Positions 16,999-25,308 of a DNA stretch of 64,000 nt are shown here, in pieces. The translations under genes were made by a program, and so were the position numbers. This stretch comes from JAKLQR01 sp963753165 (lineage in GTDB: Bacteria; Nitrospirota; Thermodesulfovibrionia; Thermodesulfovibrionales; SM23-35). The stretch lies in the NCBI GenBank assembly GCA_963753165.1, contig CAVWBP010000024.1, forward strand, positions 1 through 64,000, read 5' to 3'. Position 1 is the stretch's first letter. Each line of letters begins with the position of its first letter. A model generated the notes under the pieces. The model made no database searches. It was not told the origin of the DNA and was given only the letters and a program-made list of their open reading frames with translations.

Positions 16999-17667
16999 AT
17001 GCGTCTGATACTGTTTGACATAGACGGCACACTCATTGATTCAGGCGGGGCAGGGGTTCGTGCCCTTGATTACGCCCTGAAAGAATTATTTTCAATAGAG
17101 AACGGTTTCCACGGCATCAGCATGGCCGGAAAGACAGATCCTTCAATTATGCGGGAGGGTCTCATAAAGCACGGTCTGCCGGCAGACGGCAATCTGGAAC
17201 TGGTCGTGGAAACATATCTCAGACATCTCCGGTCGGAGGTACAGAATGACCGGAAGACAATCAAACCGGGTATCTACGAGACTCTGGAGAAACTGCACCA
17301 TATGAATGATATTGCCCTCGGCCTTCTCACCGGGAACCTGGAAAGAGGTGCACGGATAAAGCTGGAACCGTTTCAGCTTAATGCATATTTTCCGACCGGT
17401 GCGTTCGGCAGCGATGATGAAGACCGGAACATGCTCCTGCCCGTTGCAGTCAACCGCTACCAGGCGTTCTCCTCACACACAATACGTATTGAAGAATGCA
17501 TTGTCGTTGGAGATACCCCCCGTGATGTGGAATGTGCAAAGATTTATGGCGCTGCCTGTTTTGCGGTAGCTACAGGACCCTATTCCGCTGACGACTTGAG
17601 GGATGCCGGGGCAGACTATGTTGCAGAGGACCTGTCGGACCCTGCCCCCTTATTGCAGTTTCTGTAA
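16999..17667 (+). CDS. HAD-superfamily phosphatase (phosphoglycolate phosphatase-like)
   Basis: 222 aa haloacid dehalogenase fold. Motif I LFDIDGTLIDSGGAG (nucleophile Asp, ~res 5), motif II LGLLTGN (~res 111-117), motif III Lys around RIKLEPF, motif IV CIVVGDTPRDVECAK (~res 167-181). Cap insertion fits subclass I as in Gph. Substrate cannot be fixed from sequence. Single gene on the plus strand, convergent with cobO. Confidence 0.85.
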   Translation: MRLILFDIDGTLIDSGGAGVRALDYALKELFSIENGFHGISMAGKTDPSIMREGLIKHGLPADGNLELVVETYLRHLRSEVQNDRKTIKPGIYETLEKLHHMNDIALGLLTGNLERGARIKLEPFQLNAYFPTGAFGSDDEDRNMLLPVAVNRYQAFSSHTIRIEECIVVGDTPRDVECAKIYGAACFAVATGPYSADDLRDAGADYVAEDLSDPAPLLQFL

Positions 17668-17835
17668 ATCACGCACTTTTTCCCTGAGGGTGTTTGCAAA
17701 GAACTGAGAATCGTCTGTCCTCTCAGGTTCTTGTATAGTGAAATGTCTATTTTGGGCAGGTCTGGACTATAAACTTGAACCCGCGACAGGGGTATCAGCG
17801 ATGTGGCGTTTGTGCCGCGTCCGACCGAATGCCTC

Positions 17836-18402
17836 TCAGTAATCTATCCCCTTTTGGGGCTCAATCCCCTGCCTGTAGGCATGCTTCACTTCTTTCATTT
17901 CCGTCACCGTCTGCGCTCTTGCGATTACCTCCGGACGGGCGTCTCTGCCTGTGAGAATAAGGTGCAGAAGAGGAGGTTTCTTTTCGATTAAATCAAGCAC
18001 CTGGGGGAGGTCAACGAGTTTCAGCGAGACCGCATTATTGATTTCATCGAGGATCAGCATCTCGAACTTCCCCGAAAGCATTTTTTGCTTCGCCATTTCT
18101 ATTGCCTTCTGGGCATTCTTGCGGTGCTCTTCGTGTGAATGAAGGTCCCCCCGTATACCGCAGAAGCCTTTCCCGGTGAGATGGAACTCAACAGCGGGAG
18201 CTAATTTCTTTATGCCGTTGATTTCCCCCGCATGCATATCGCCTTTCATGAACTGGATGATGCAGACCCGCATGTCATATCCGGCTGCCCTCAGCGCCAT
18301 CCCGAGTGCGGACGTTGTCTTCCCCTTCCCGTCACCGGTCAGAACCACGATCAGGCCGGCTTTATTTTTCGGTTCAAGGAATTTGAGTTTCGATTCTTTC
18401 AT
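17836..18402 (-). CDS. cobO: Cob(I)alamin adenosyltransferase (CobO/BtuR type)
   Basis: 188 aa. Transfers the adenosyl group of ATP to cob(I)alamin or corrinoids. P-loop VVLTGDGKGKTTSALGMALR (~res 19-38), VCIIQFMKG, LHSHEEHRKNAQKAI, MLILDEINNAVSLKLVDL and HLILTGRDARPEVI are all as in the family; the C-terminus (VKHAYRQGIEPQKGIDY) is the usual one. Downstream of nth on the same strand, gap ~60 nt. Adenosylcobalamin would serve B12-dependent enzymes; a B12-type radical SAM protein occurs nearby. Confidence 0.95.
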   Translation of the reverse strand: MKESKLKFLEPKNKAGLIVVLTGDGKGKTTSALGMALRAAGYDMRVCIIQFMKGDMHAGEINGIKKLAPAVEFHLTGKGFCGIRGDLHSHEEHRKNAQKAIEMAKQKMLSGKFEMLILDEINNAVSLKLVDLPQVLDLIEKKPPLLHLILTGRDARPEVIARAQTVTEMKEVKHAYRQGIEPQKGIDY

Positions 18403-18462
18403 GCGTTCTTCCCCGTGTGTTGCATCGTATTCATGACATCTTTTCCCCTGACACTGAACCCA

Positions 18463-19095
18463 TCAAATATTTCGCGAAGGACAGATATCAAAGAGAACAC
18501 ATTCCCTGTGGTTCGGTTTTCTTGCCTGGCATATTTTCCTTCCGTGAAATATGAGAAGGTGGGTAATGTTTCCCCACTGGTCTCTGGGGATTATTTTTAT
18601 TAAATCCTGTTCGATTTTCACCGGGTCTTCGTTCCGGGTAAGTCCGAGCCTGTTTGCAAGCCTCTTCACATGGGTATCCACAGCGATCCCTTCGTTTATG
18701 CCATAGGCATTGAAAAGGATGATATTCGCAGTCTTCCTCGCAACCCCGGGAAGGCGTATGAGTTCTTCCATGGTCTTTGGCACTGTTGCGTGAAATTGCT
18801 CCTGGAGCATTTTTGCGGTGTTCTGTATATTCTTTGCTTTTGTCTTGTAAAAATTCACAGAACTGATATCCTTCTGGAATGTTCCGGGCGGTGCGTCTGC
18901 ATAATCCTTTATCGCCCTGTATTTTTTGAAAAGATTTTCGGTAATTTTATTGACAAGGACATCTGTGGTCTGTGCCGAGAGGATTGTTGCAACGAGGAGT
19001 TCGAAGGGATTGCCGAACTGAAGGGCTGTCTTCAATTCAGGATACTCATTTCTTAACCGTTTGATAATCTCCCGCGTTTTTTCTTTGGTGTCCAT
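18463..19095 (-). CDS. nth: Endonuclease III, with an altered Fe-S cluster motif
   Basis: 210 aa DNA glycosylase/AP lyase for oxidised pyrimidines. Helix-hairpin-helix LIRLPGVARKTANIILFNAY (catalytic Lys, ~res 112-131) and VDTHVKRLANRLGL (catalytic Asp, ~res 139) are intact. The C-terminal cluster normally reads C-x6-C-x2-C-x5-C; here it is CQARKPNHRECVLFDIC, so the second Cys is His (codon CAC). The cluster may be His-ligated or lost. Upstream of cobO on the same strand. Confidence 0.93.
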   Translation of the reverse strand: MDTKEKTREIIKRLRNEYPELKTALQFGNPFELLVATILSAQTTDVLVNKITENLFKKYRAIKDYADAPPGTFQKDISSVNFYKTKAKNIQNTAKMLQEQFHATVPKTMEELIRLPGVARKTANIILFNAYGINEGIAVDTHVKRLANRLGLTRNEDPVKIEQDLIKIIPRDQWGNITHLLIFHGRKICQARKPNHRECVLFDICPSRNI

Positions 19096-19170
19096 ATGTC
19101 CTCCTTGCCTGCAAGGCTGTAAGCAGCATGATACTATATACTTTAATCATTATATACAAATTCATGGTTT

Positions 19171-19360
19171 TCCAAAATATTCTCAGGAAGGGATATGGCT
19201 CAATTTCTGAAGAGAGATCACGGGTAGTCTCGATGAGGCTGAAGACGAAGCGGAAGCCTCACGTATGAATTGAATAAAAACATTGCAGTTAGATAAAGAC
19301 TGGGATAAAAGCAAAGATAGTTTATCTCTCTTCAGAAATAGAGCCATATCCCGTGGTTGC
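19171..19360 (+). repeat. ~190-bp terminal-inverted-repeat element, copy B
   Basis: Terminal inverted repeats of 28 bp at 19190-19217 and 19325-19352 (GGGATATGGCTCAATTTCTG..., 27 of 28 paired). Core ATCACGGGTAGTCTCGATGA and GAAGACGAAGCGGAAGCCTC matches copies A and C; the middle is different. Preceded by TCCAAAATATTC as in the other copies. Lies in the nth-SOD gap, no ORF. Confidence 0.7.
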
Positions 19361-19496
19361 CGCAGATTGAATCATTTGCTCCGGGAAAAATCCGGTTGAA
19401 CCGTTTTAGGGAATATTGTCCTTAGGGTACGGCAAAATGACTTGCGAAAAGACGGGCTGGTGTATTAAATATCAATAATATCAGTCAGTTGTAATC

Positions 19497-19512
19497 TGGC
19501 ATTGCTCTTGCT
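19497..19512 (+). promoter_or_regulatory. Sigma-54-like promoter before the SOD operon
   Basis: TGGCATTGCTCTTGCT has GG and GC separated by 10 nt, as in the -24/-12 consensus TGGCACGN4TTGCW. The expected start (~19523) would leave only ~7 nt before the ATG at 19530, which is tight, so this may be coincidental. Confidence 0.4.
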
Positions 19513-19529
19513 CTTCTTGGAATATACCT

Positions 19530-19787
19530 ATGGATGTAAAACAGATCAGGGAGCTTGCGAAGAAGTATACCGCAGAACAGATAGAAGGATGTATCACCCA
19601 GCAGATTGATACAGGACAGAATATCTGTTTGGCCGATAAAAACAGCGAAACAATCGTGAATGAGCTTTCAAAGGCTGATGTTGTGAGAGAACTCCAGGAT
19701 AAAGGAATGAGTCTTGCCGATTCACTGAGGGAGCTGGCAAGACGGATGAGGTTTGTACAGGAAGGTTTTCAGGAAAAAGAAGAATAG
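19530..19787 (+). CDS. Small hypothetical protein upstream of SOD, 85 aa
   Basis: Soluble helical protein: MDVKQIRELAKKYTAEQIEG, then a Cys-containing ITQQIDTGQNICLADKNSET and a charged C-terminal helix LRELARRMRFVQEGFQEKEE. It ends 23 nt before sodB with a strong RBS between, so co-transcription is likely. I recall similar small proteins next to Fe-SOD genes but cannot assign a role. Confidence 0.75.
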   Translation: MDVKQIRELAKKYTAEQIEGCITQQIDTGQNICLADKNSETIVNELSKADVVRELQDKGMSLADSLRELARRMRFVQEGFQEKEE

Positions 19788-19810
19788 ATCAACCGAAAAG
19801 GAGGAACACC

Positions 19811-20389
19811 ATGGCTTACACTGCAAAGGATTATTCGAATATCGTCGGTATGGAAGGATTTGGCGAAACTCTCCTGAAGAATCATTTCACCCTCTATCAG
19901 GGGTACGTTACCAATACGAACAAGGTGCTCGATTCCCTCGCTCAGATGGTGAAGGACGACAAGGCCGGCACTCCCGAATTTGCGGAACTGAAGAGAAGGC
20001 TCGGGTGGGAATTCAATGGCATGAGACTGCATGAGTATTATTTTGAAAACCTCGGAGGCAAAACACCGCTGGACAAGGCAAGCCGGCTCTCGAAAAAGCT
20101 TGTTGAGGATTTCGGAAGCAATGAAGTATGGGAAAAGGATTTCAGGGCCACCGGGGCGATGAGAGGCATCGGGTGGGTTGCGCTCTATCAGGACCCTGCA
20201 ACCGGACGGTTAATAAACTTCTGGATCAATGAGCATGATGTCGCCCATCCTGCAGGATGCACTCTCCTCCTTATTATGGACGTTTTCGAACATGCGTTTA
20301 TGCTCGATTACGGGCTTAAGAAGGCTGACTACATTGCAGCGTTTTTCAAGAATATCAACTGGGCTGCTGTCGAGGGAAGGCTGAAATAA
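19811..20389 (+). CDS. sodB: Iron/manganese superoxide dismutase
   Basis: 192 aa. Removes superoxide in the cytoplasm. Metal ligands are recognisable: His in LLKNHFTLYQGYV (~res 25), His in GMRLHEYYFENLGG (~res 74), and the Asp/His set in IMDVFEHAFMLDYG (~res 156-160), which replaces the usual DVWEHAY. RBS AAAGGAGG 7 nt before ATG. No signal peptide. Presence suits an anaerobe or microaerophile coping with oxygen exposure. Confidence 0.93.
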   Translation: MAYTAKDYSNIVGMEGFGETLLKNHFTLYQGYVTNTNKVLDSLAQMVKDDKAGTPEFAELKRRLGWEFNGMRLHEYYFENLGGKTPLDKASRLSKKLVEDFGSNEVWEKDFRATGAMRGIGWVALYQDPATGRLINFWINEHDVAHPAGCTLLLIMDVFEHAFMLDYGLKKADYIAAFFKNINWAAVEGRLK

Positions 20390-20403
20390 GATACCGGGGG
20401 TAT

Positions 20404-20510
20404 TGTGCGAGGACAGCGAGGTGCTGGTTGACAGCAATCTCATCACCTCACGACAGCCTTCTGACCTCAGAGCATTTATGCGGGAGATTATGAAGATACT
20501 GAAAAAATGA
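20404..20510 (+). pseudogene. C-terminal remnant of a DJ-1/PfpI-family protein
   Basis: The frame reads PGVLCEDSEVLVDSNLITSR, then QPSDLRAFMREIMKILKK and stop. The pattern 'VLVDxNLITSRQPSDL.AF' is the usual end of DJ-1/PfpI type 1 amidotransferase-like proteins. Everything upstream of this tail is missing, replaced by sodB. The stop overlaps the ATG of the next gene (ATGA), so this gene once preceded it in an operon. Confidence 0.6.
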
Positions 20511-22480
20511 ATAAATTGGCAAATGAAAAATCTCCCTATCTCAGGCACGCAGCAACGCAGAAGATCGACTGGTATCCCTGGTCGGATGAGGCATTTGACA
20601 GGGCGAAGCAGGAAGACAAACCGGTTTTCCTCAGTTCAGGGGCCAGCTGGTGCCACTGGTGTCATGTCATGGCACAGGAGTCTTTTGAAGACCCTGAAGT
20701 TGCAGATCTGCTTAACAAACAGTATATATGCATCAAGATCGACAGAGACGAGCGGCCTGATATAGACAGAAGATATCAGCAGGCAGTGGCTATGATGGGG
20801 CATGGAGGGGGCTGGCCGCTCAGTGTATTCCTGTCTCCCGATAGGATGCCTTTTTTCGGAGGCACCTATTTCCCTCCTGCGGATATGCAGGGAAGGCCCG
20901 GATTCAAGAATATTCTCAAAAAGATAGCTGAATATTATTCTGCAAACCGCACTGAAGTCTTAACCTATAGCCGGAAGCTCCTCGATCTCCTGAAGCCTCA
21001 ATATCCCGGCGGGGGTGAGATAAACAGGCTTTTGACAGACGAGTCTGTGAGTGGTATCCTCTCTGCCTTTGATATCCGGAATGGCGGATTCGGCCTCTCT
21101 CCAAAATTTCCGATGCCGGGGGCTCTCACTCTCCTCATAAACAGGTTCTTCCTTGCAAAAAGAGAATCGGACGGAAATGCCGCAAAGAAAACCCTTGAAG
21201 CGATGGCGGATGGCGGCATACACGACCAGATCGGCGGCGGGTTCCACCGGTATTCGGTCGACGAGGCATGGATTATACCCCACTTCGAGAAGATGGCTGA
21301 CGACAACGCATGGCATCTGAGAAATTATACAGACGCGTATGCGGTGTTCGGGGATGAATATTTCAGAGAGGTCGCAGAAGGGATTGTGAAATTCCTCAGG
21401 AATGTGCTCTCTGACCCAAAGGGCGGCTTCTACGCAAGTCAGGACGCCGATGTCGGTCCTGAAGACGAAGGAGGATATTTTACCTGGACAGAGGAAGATT
21501 TCAGACGGACGTTGAGTGATGAAGAATACGATATCCTGTCCCTTCATCTGCTTGATGAGCGGGGGGCCATGCACCAGGACCAGTCCAGGAAAGTCTTGTT
21601 TGTTTCGACACCACTGCAGGAAATTATTCAGAGAACCGGAAAGGACATGCAGGCGATACAGTCGGTAATCCGCTCCGGGAAAGAGAAGCTGCTCGCTGCA
21701 CGAAAGAAAAGAACAACGCCTTTTGTGGACAGGACATTCTATACCTCTCTCAATGGCATGCTTGTCACCTCATGCCTCAAGGCCTCAAGAATTCTTGGTG
21801 ATGCGGATATCCGTGAATTTGCGCTTACAAGTCTCAACAGGATTATACAGATGCATGCGGCCGGAGGGGAACTGTTTCATACAGAAGGAGTCAAGGCTGT
21901 GCTCGATGATTATATCTATCTTACAGAGGCGCTGATCGCTGCGTATGAAGTGTCAGGCGACCCCTCTTATCTCTATCGGGCAGATGAATGCATGAATGCA
22001 TGCATCGGAAAGTTCTGGGATGAGGGAGAGGGAGGATTCTTTGACACAGAGACAGAGGTTGTTGGGTTGCGTCTGAAAAGCATAGAAGACATCCCCCATC
22101 CGTCGGCGAATGCAGTGGGCATTCTGCTTCTCCTGCAACTACATTCCATGACCGGAAAAGTGCGGTATCGTGTGCATGCAGAAACTGCGTTCAAGGTTTT
22201 TTCATCGACAGCAAAAGATTCTCCTCTTCATGCTGCATATTACTTCTGTGCCCTTGAGGCATTCTTTATGATGATGAAATTGACAATACAGGCAAAGCCG
22301 GACAGTCCATTGGCCAATACAGCCCTTGCATCATTTATACCTTATCTGAGTCTTGTGTATGAAGACGACAAGGGTTTTGTTATTCCCTGTATCGATACAG
22401 TCTGCTACGAGCCGATTACGGGTCCGGAGGAGTTAAAGAAGTTCTTGCAGGAAGTTTACTCCGGGGGAGACTCTTACTAA
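20507..22480 (+). CDS. YyaL/SPATA20-type thioredoxin-domain protein (DUF255)
   Basis: 657 aa. N-terminal DUF255 thioredoxin fold: NEKSPYLRHAATQKIDWYPW, the redox site SSGASWCHWCHVMAQESFED (WCxxC, ~res 45-64), then IKIDRDERPDIDRRYQQAV and GGWPLSVFLSPDRMPFFGGT. The rest is an alpha/alpha-toroid like N-acylglucosamine 2-epimerases (GGIHDQIGGGFHRYSVDEAW, PHFEKMADDNAWHLRNYTDA, GGFYASQDADVGPEDEGGYF). Family function is uncertain. Preceded by a DJ-1/PfpI remnant and sodB, suggesting a stress-related setting. Confidence 0.9.
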   Translation: MNKLANEKSPYLRHAATQKIDWYPWSDEAFDRAKQEDKPVFLSSGASWCHWCHVMAQESFEDPEVADLLNKQYICIKIDRDERPDIDRRYQQAVAMMGHGGGWPLSVFLSPDRMPFFGGTYFPPADMQGRPGFKNILKKIAEYYSANRTEVLTYSRKLLDLLKPQYPGGGEINRLLTDESVSGILSAFDIRNGGFGLSPKFPMPGALTLLINRFFLAKRESDGNAAKKTLEAMADGGIHDQIGGGFHRYSVDEAWIIPHFEKMADDNAWHLRNYTDAYAVFGDEYFREVAEGIVKFLRNVLSDPKGGFYASQDADVGPEDEGGYFTWTEEDFRRTLSDEEYDILSLHLLDERGAMHQDQSRKVLFVSTPLQEIIQRTGKDMQAIQSVIRSGKEKLLAARKKRTTPFVDRTFYTSLNGMLVTSCLKASRILGDADIREFALTSLNRIIQMHAAGGELFHTEGVKAVLDDYIYLTEALIAAYEVSGDPSYLYRADECMNACIGKFWDEGEGGFFDTETEVVGLRLKSIEDIPHPSANAVGILLLLQLHSMTGKVRYRVHAETAFKVFSSTAKDSPLHAAYYFCALEAFFMMMKLTIQAKPDSPLANTALASFIPYLSLVYEDDKGFVIPCIDTVCYEPITGPEELKKFLQEVYSGGDSY

Positions 22481-22517
22481 GACGGTCATTAGTAAGGCGA
22501 CGTTCTTATCGCTCTTT

Positions 22518-22582
22518 GTCATTGTGGCTTGTCCGTAATCCTTCCGGGTTTTCAGAAAGATTCCCGGACAAGCCACAATGAC
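22518..22582. repeat. GTCAT...ATGAC palindromic repeat, copy 1
   Basis: Perfect 18-bp inverted repeat GTCATTGTGGCTTGTCCG with its complement, separated by ~29 nt. Same GTCAT/ATGAC end design as six further copies (30497, 33751, 50929, 54791, 59095, 59665). Sits between two convergent genes and may also act as a transcription stop. Confidence 0.75.
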
Positions 22583-22634
22583 AGTTACTGTGCTTTATTC
22601 GAAATTATATATGTCGCTTTAGTGATAGTTCAGT

Positions 22635-23051
22635 TTAATAAGTCGGTTCTGTTTTATCGCCTTCGCATATTTCCCGCACCTGGTCTTTTACAAGCTGATC
22701 TTTTTCCCATACTCTCTCACGGACCTTATGACATTTTGTCTGAGCGTTATAGCTTACAGGATCAGCACGATAGACACCGGCGCCGTCAGTCGTTCTGTAT
22801 TCCACCGGTTGGTTTGAAGCAGCAGACTCTCTTGAGGCTCTCATAGAAATGTCCGTCAAGGTAGCCCCGCCCACCCCGCCGATAGCGGCGCCGATTACCC
22901 CGCCTCTCCAGGGGTTTTTATGGTCAAGGAGAGCTCCCGCAACGCCGCCGAGTAATGCTCCTGCTCCTGCTCCCTGTGCATGGTATTCAGTACAGCCGAA
23001 CATCAGTGCGAGCAGGGAAACAACGATGATAAGAGAAAGAATTTTTTTCAT
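22635..23051 (-). CDS. Glycine-zipper lipoprotein
   Basis: 138 aa. Signal peptide with lipobox LALMFGC (~res 15-21), then a glycine-zipper: GAGAGALLGGVAGALLDHKN and GGVIGAAIGGVGGATLTDIS (~res 27-68), typical of outer-membrane lipoproteins of the 17-kDa antigen/YMGG type. The C-terminal part is soluble with a Cys pair (CHKV...EICEG). RBS AAGGAGG before the ATG. Follows the PP-loop gene on the minus strand by ~30 nt. Confidence 0.85.
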   Translation of the reverse strand: MKKILSLIIVVSLLALMFGCTEYHAQGAGAGALLGGVAGALLDHKNPWRGGVIGAAIGGVGGATLTDISMRASRESAASNQPVEYRTTDGAGVYRADPVSYNAQTKCHKVRERVWEKDQLVKDQVREICEGDKTEPTY

Positions 23052-23080
23052 ATAACCTCCTTGCGATAATAACTTATACT

Positions 23081-24127
23081 CTAGCTTAACAACTCGGTCT
23101 GAGAAATCTCAAGAGACCTTTTCCTCTTCTCTATCCTGTATGCTTCAAGCGCCATGTTTCCGGCAGGCGTGACCCTGAGCGAAGAAACATTGTCGCGGTG
23201 AAATACCGAGACCGGAACTTCTTCTTCATTCTTTGCATCGGAATACCGCGCGCAGAGAGAAGCAGCGACGGTTAACGCCTCATCAGAGATCTGTCCTCTT
23301 ACCAGCGCCAGCGGGCTTCCATATCCCTCAACCCGCAAAAGAAAATCAGTGGCTGTGCGAAGAGAATCTATCTCTGTGTTTTCACTTTTGTCCCTCCCGA
23401 TCACGATTTTACAAGTTGGAGAGAACCGGAAATGCCTGCCTGTTTTCAGCAGTGCGATATCGCTGAGGGAAGGGGAAGGGGTATGAACAAGCAGATCTTT
23501 CAGCCTGTGAGCATATATCGGATCAGTAAGCAGGCATCCGCCGGCAGGAGAAGGATAATCCTTCAGGCCATATTCTGCCGCGAGCGCGATCTGCGGTCTG
23601 CGTGACCGGCCGCTGAACCCATAGAGCAGTTCTCTCTCCAGGATTCCCCGTGCCTCGGGGATTGTAGTTCTGAGCAGCCTGGCGCTCAACGGTCTCACCA
23701 CAAGGTCTTTCAGACCGGTTTCCTTGTCTATATGATAAAGCATATCTTTTCTCTGGCTCATCGGACGCTGTCCCAGTACTTCCCCGGTAACAAGGAATTC
23801 CGCTCCGATAGCTTCCATAATTTTGTTCGCTTCTCTCAACATAAGTATCCTGCAGTCGATACAGGGATTCATGTTTTTCCCGTATCCGTGCCGGGGGGTC
23901 TTGACCATATCGAGGAACTGCGTGTCCAAAGCACAGGAGATAAGTGAAAAACCGAACTTTTCCGCCAGGGAGGCAGGATCTCCTTTCTCCGATCTTCCCC
24001 CCTGTGTTTGACAGTCAAAAGGGGTAGTGAATTTCAGCGCATGGACTTCAATGCCCTGTTTCAGAATTGCAAGGATCGCGAGGGTACTGTCAAGACCCCC
24101 TGAATAGAGGGCTATCGCCTTTGCCAT
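23081..24127 (-). CDS. PP-loop ATP pyrophosphatase, putative tRNA thiolation enzyme
   Basis: 348 aa. N-terminal PP-loop ALYSGGLDSTLAILA (SGGxDS, ~res 7-21), NPCIDCRILMLREAN (CxxC, ~res 86-100), FLVTGEVLGQRPMSQ and a later conserved Cys in SPAGGCLLTDP (~res 196). This layout resembles the MnmA/ThiI superfamily and a related uncharacterised group annotated as tRNA thiouridylase-like. Since a true MnmA is encoded at 39824, this is a second, different enzyme. Exact substrate unknown. Confidence 0.75.
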   Translation of the reverse strand: MAKAIALYSGGLDSTLAILAILKQGIEVHALKFTTPFDCQTQGGRSEKGDPASLAEKFGFSLISCALDTQFLDMVKTPRHGYGKNMNPCIDCRILMLREANKIMEAIGAEFLVTGEVLGQRPMSQRKDMLYHIDKETGLKDLVVRPLSARLLRTTIPEARGILERELLYGFSGRSRRPQIALAAEYGLKDYPSPAGGCLLTDPIYAHRLKDLLVHTPSPSLSDIALLKTGRHFRFSPTCKIVIGRDKSENTEIDSLRTATDFLLRVEGYGSPLALVRGQISDEALTVAASLCARYSDAKNEEEVPVSVFHRDNVSSLRVTPAGNMALEAYRIEKRKRSLEISQTELLS

Positions 24128-24197
24128 GTGAAAAGACCTCTCGCTTTTTTGCTTATTCCCAATGAATCATGCTCCTTGATATACCTGAAAACGGGGA

Positions 24198-25187
24198 TTA
24201 CGCCAACGAATTCAACTTACGACGAATGGAGGAAAATGAATTTCGCAATTGTTCCTGGGTAATTACGGCAGTCCCGACTTCGCCTACCACGATGCCCGCA
24301 CCATGATTTGCAATGACTGCAGCTTCTTCCAGGCTGGCTCCTGATGCGTGTGCAAGAGTAAACACTGCAATAACCGTATCCCCTGCGCCGGTGACATCAT
24401 ACACATTTTTTGCCACGGTAGGGATATGCACTGCTATGTCTTTTTTGAAGAGGCTCATCCCCTGCTCGCCTCTGGTGATCAGGACCGCACTACAGGGTAG
24501 TTTTTTCAGGAGGGTCCTCCCTGCGTTCACGAGCGATTTTTCGTCCCTGATCTCTATGCCGGATGCTGCCGAGGCCTCCTGGACGTTCGGGGTAATGAGA
24601 GAGACATGTCTGTAACAATGAAAATGGCCGACCTTGGGATCAACCGATACAAAAATATTTTTTGGTTTTGCCAGCCGAACAATCTCTCTCACAAGTTCAG
24701 ATGAGATAACGCCCTTTCTGTAGTCGGATATGATAACCGCATCATATCCCGGAAGCGATTTTTTTATTTGTCCGATAAGATGGGCAGAGAGCTTCCCGTC
24801 GACTTTATTTTTCTCTTCCCTGTCGAATCTCACGACCTGCTGGCCGTGAGCGATTACGCGGGTTTTCATGGTTGTAGGACGGGAGGTCCATAAGACGCCA
24901 TCGTGCTGTATTCTTTTATCGTCGAACATTTTTCTGAGAATATCTCCCCCCCTGTCATTCCCTGCGACACCGGCAAGGGTCGCGCTGCCGCCGAGCGATA
25001 CGATATTATGCGCAACGTTCGATGCGCCTCCGAGAAGAAAGTCCTCATCGGTAACCTCAACAACCGGGACAGGCGCTTCAGGGGATATCCTGCTTACCTT
25101 CCCCCATATATAGCGGTCGAGGATGATATCTCCGATAACAAGTATTTTTTTCTTCTTAAAGCTAGTGAGTATTTTTCCGTAATTCAT
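24198..25187 (-). CDS. rfaE1: D-glycero-beta-D-manno-heptose-7-phosphate kinase (RfaE1/HldE kinase)
   Basis: 329 aa PfkB/ribokinase fold, kinase domain only (no C-terminal adenylyltransferase, so HldE is split here). Motifs: VIGDIILDRYIWGKVSRISP (~res 17-36), EAPVPVVEV, GGASNVAHNIVSLGG (~res 53-67) and the PfkB signature VTGAGDTVIAVFTLA (~res 265-279, catalytic Asp). Phosphorylates heptose-7-P for ADP-heptose used in LPS inner core. Downstream of the porin gene but separated by a terminator. Confidence 0.92.
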   Translation of the reverse strand: MNYGKILTSFKKKKILVIGDIILDRYIWGKVSRISPEAPVPVVEVTDEDFLLGGASNVAHNIVSLGGSATLAGVAGNDRGGDILRKMFDDKRIQHDGVLWTSRPTTMKTRVIAHGQQVVRFDREEKNKVDGKLSAHLIGQIKKSLPGYDAVIISDYRKGVISSELVREIVRLAKPKNIFVSVDPKVGHFHCYRHVSLITPNVQEASAASGIEIRDEKSLVNAGRTLLKKLPCSAVLITRGEQGMSLFKKDIAVHIPTVAKNVYDVTGAGDTVIAVFTLAHASGASLEEAAVIANHGAGIVVGEVGTAVITQEQLRNSFSSIRRKLNSLA

Positions 25188-25254
25188 AAATTAAAAGTAA
25201 AGAGAGAAGATACATGTTCATTTAGTGTATCAGAAAGGATTTTCCCTTGACAAT

Positions 25255-25285
25255 AAAAAGGGCGGCTCATGCGAGCCGCCCTTTT
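25255..25285. terminator. Bidirectional terminator after the porin gene
   Basis: AAAAAGGGCGGCTC, 4-nt loop, GAGCCGCCCTTTT: a 9-bp GC stem (25260-25268 with 25273-25281) with A/T tails on both sides. Serves the porin gene on the minus strand. Confidence 0.9.
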
Positions 25286-25308
25286 GAGATCATCTTATGC
25301 AGAATAAA

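Noticed and set aside
17649..17757. Minus-strand peptide after cobO (EPERTDDSQFFANTLREKVR) that looks coding
   Set aside because: No start codon or RBS, it is convergent with and overlaps the HAD gene, and I cannot match it to a family; it may be the tail of a lost gene but support is too thin.
17755..17800. tRNA-like stretch with CTTGAACCCGCGAC on the plus strand (a T-arm-like complement)
   Set aside because: The T-stem cannot be completed and no acceptor or anticodon arm is present; it is not a tRNA gene.
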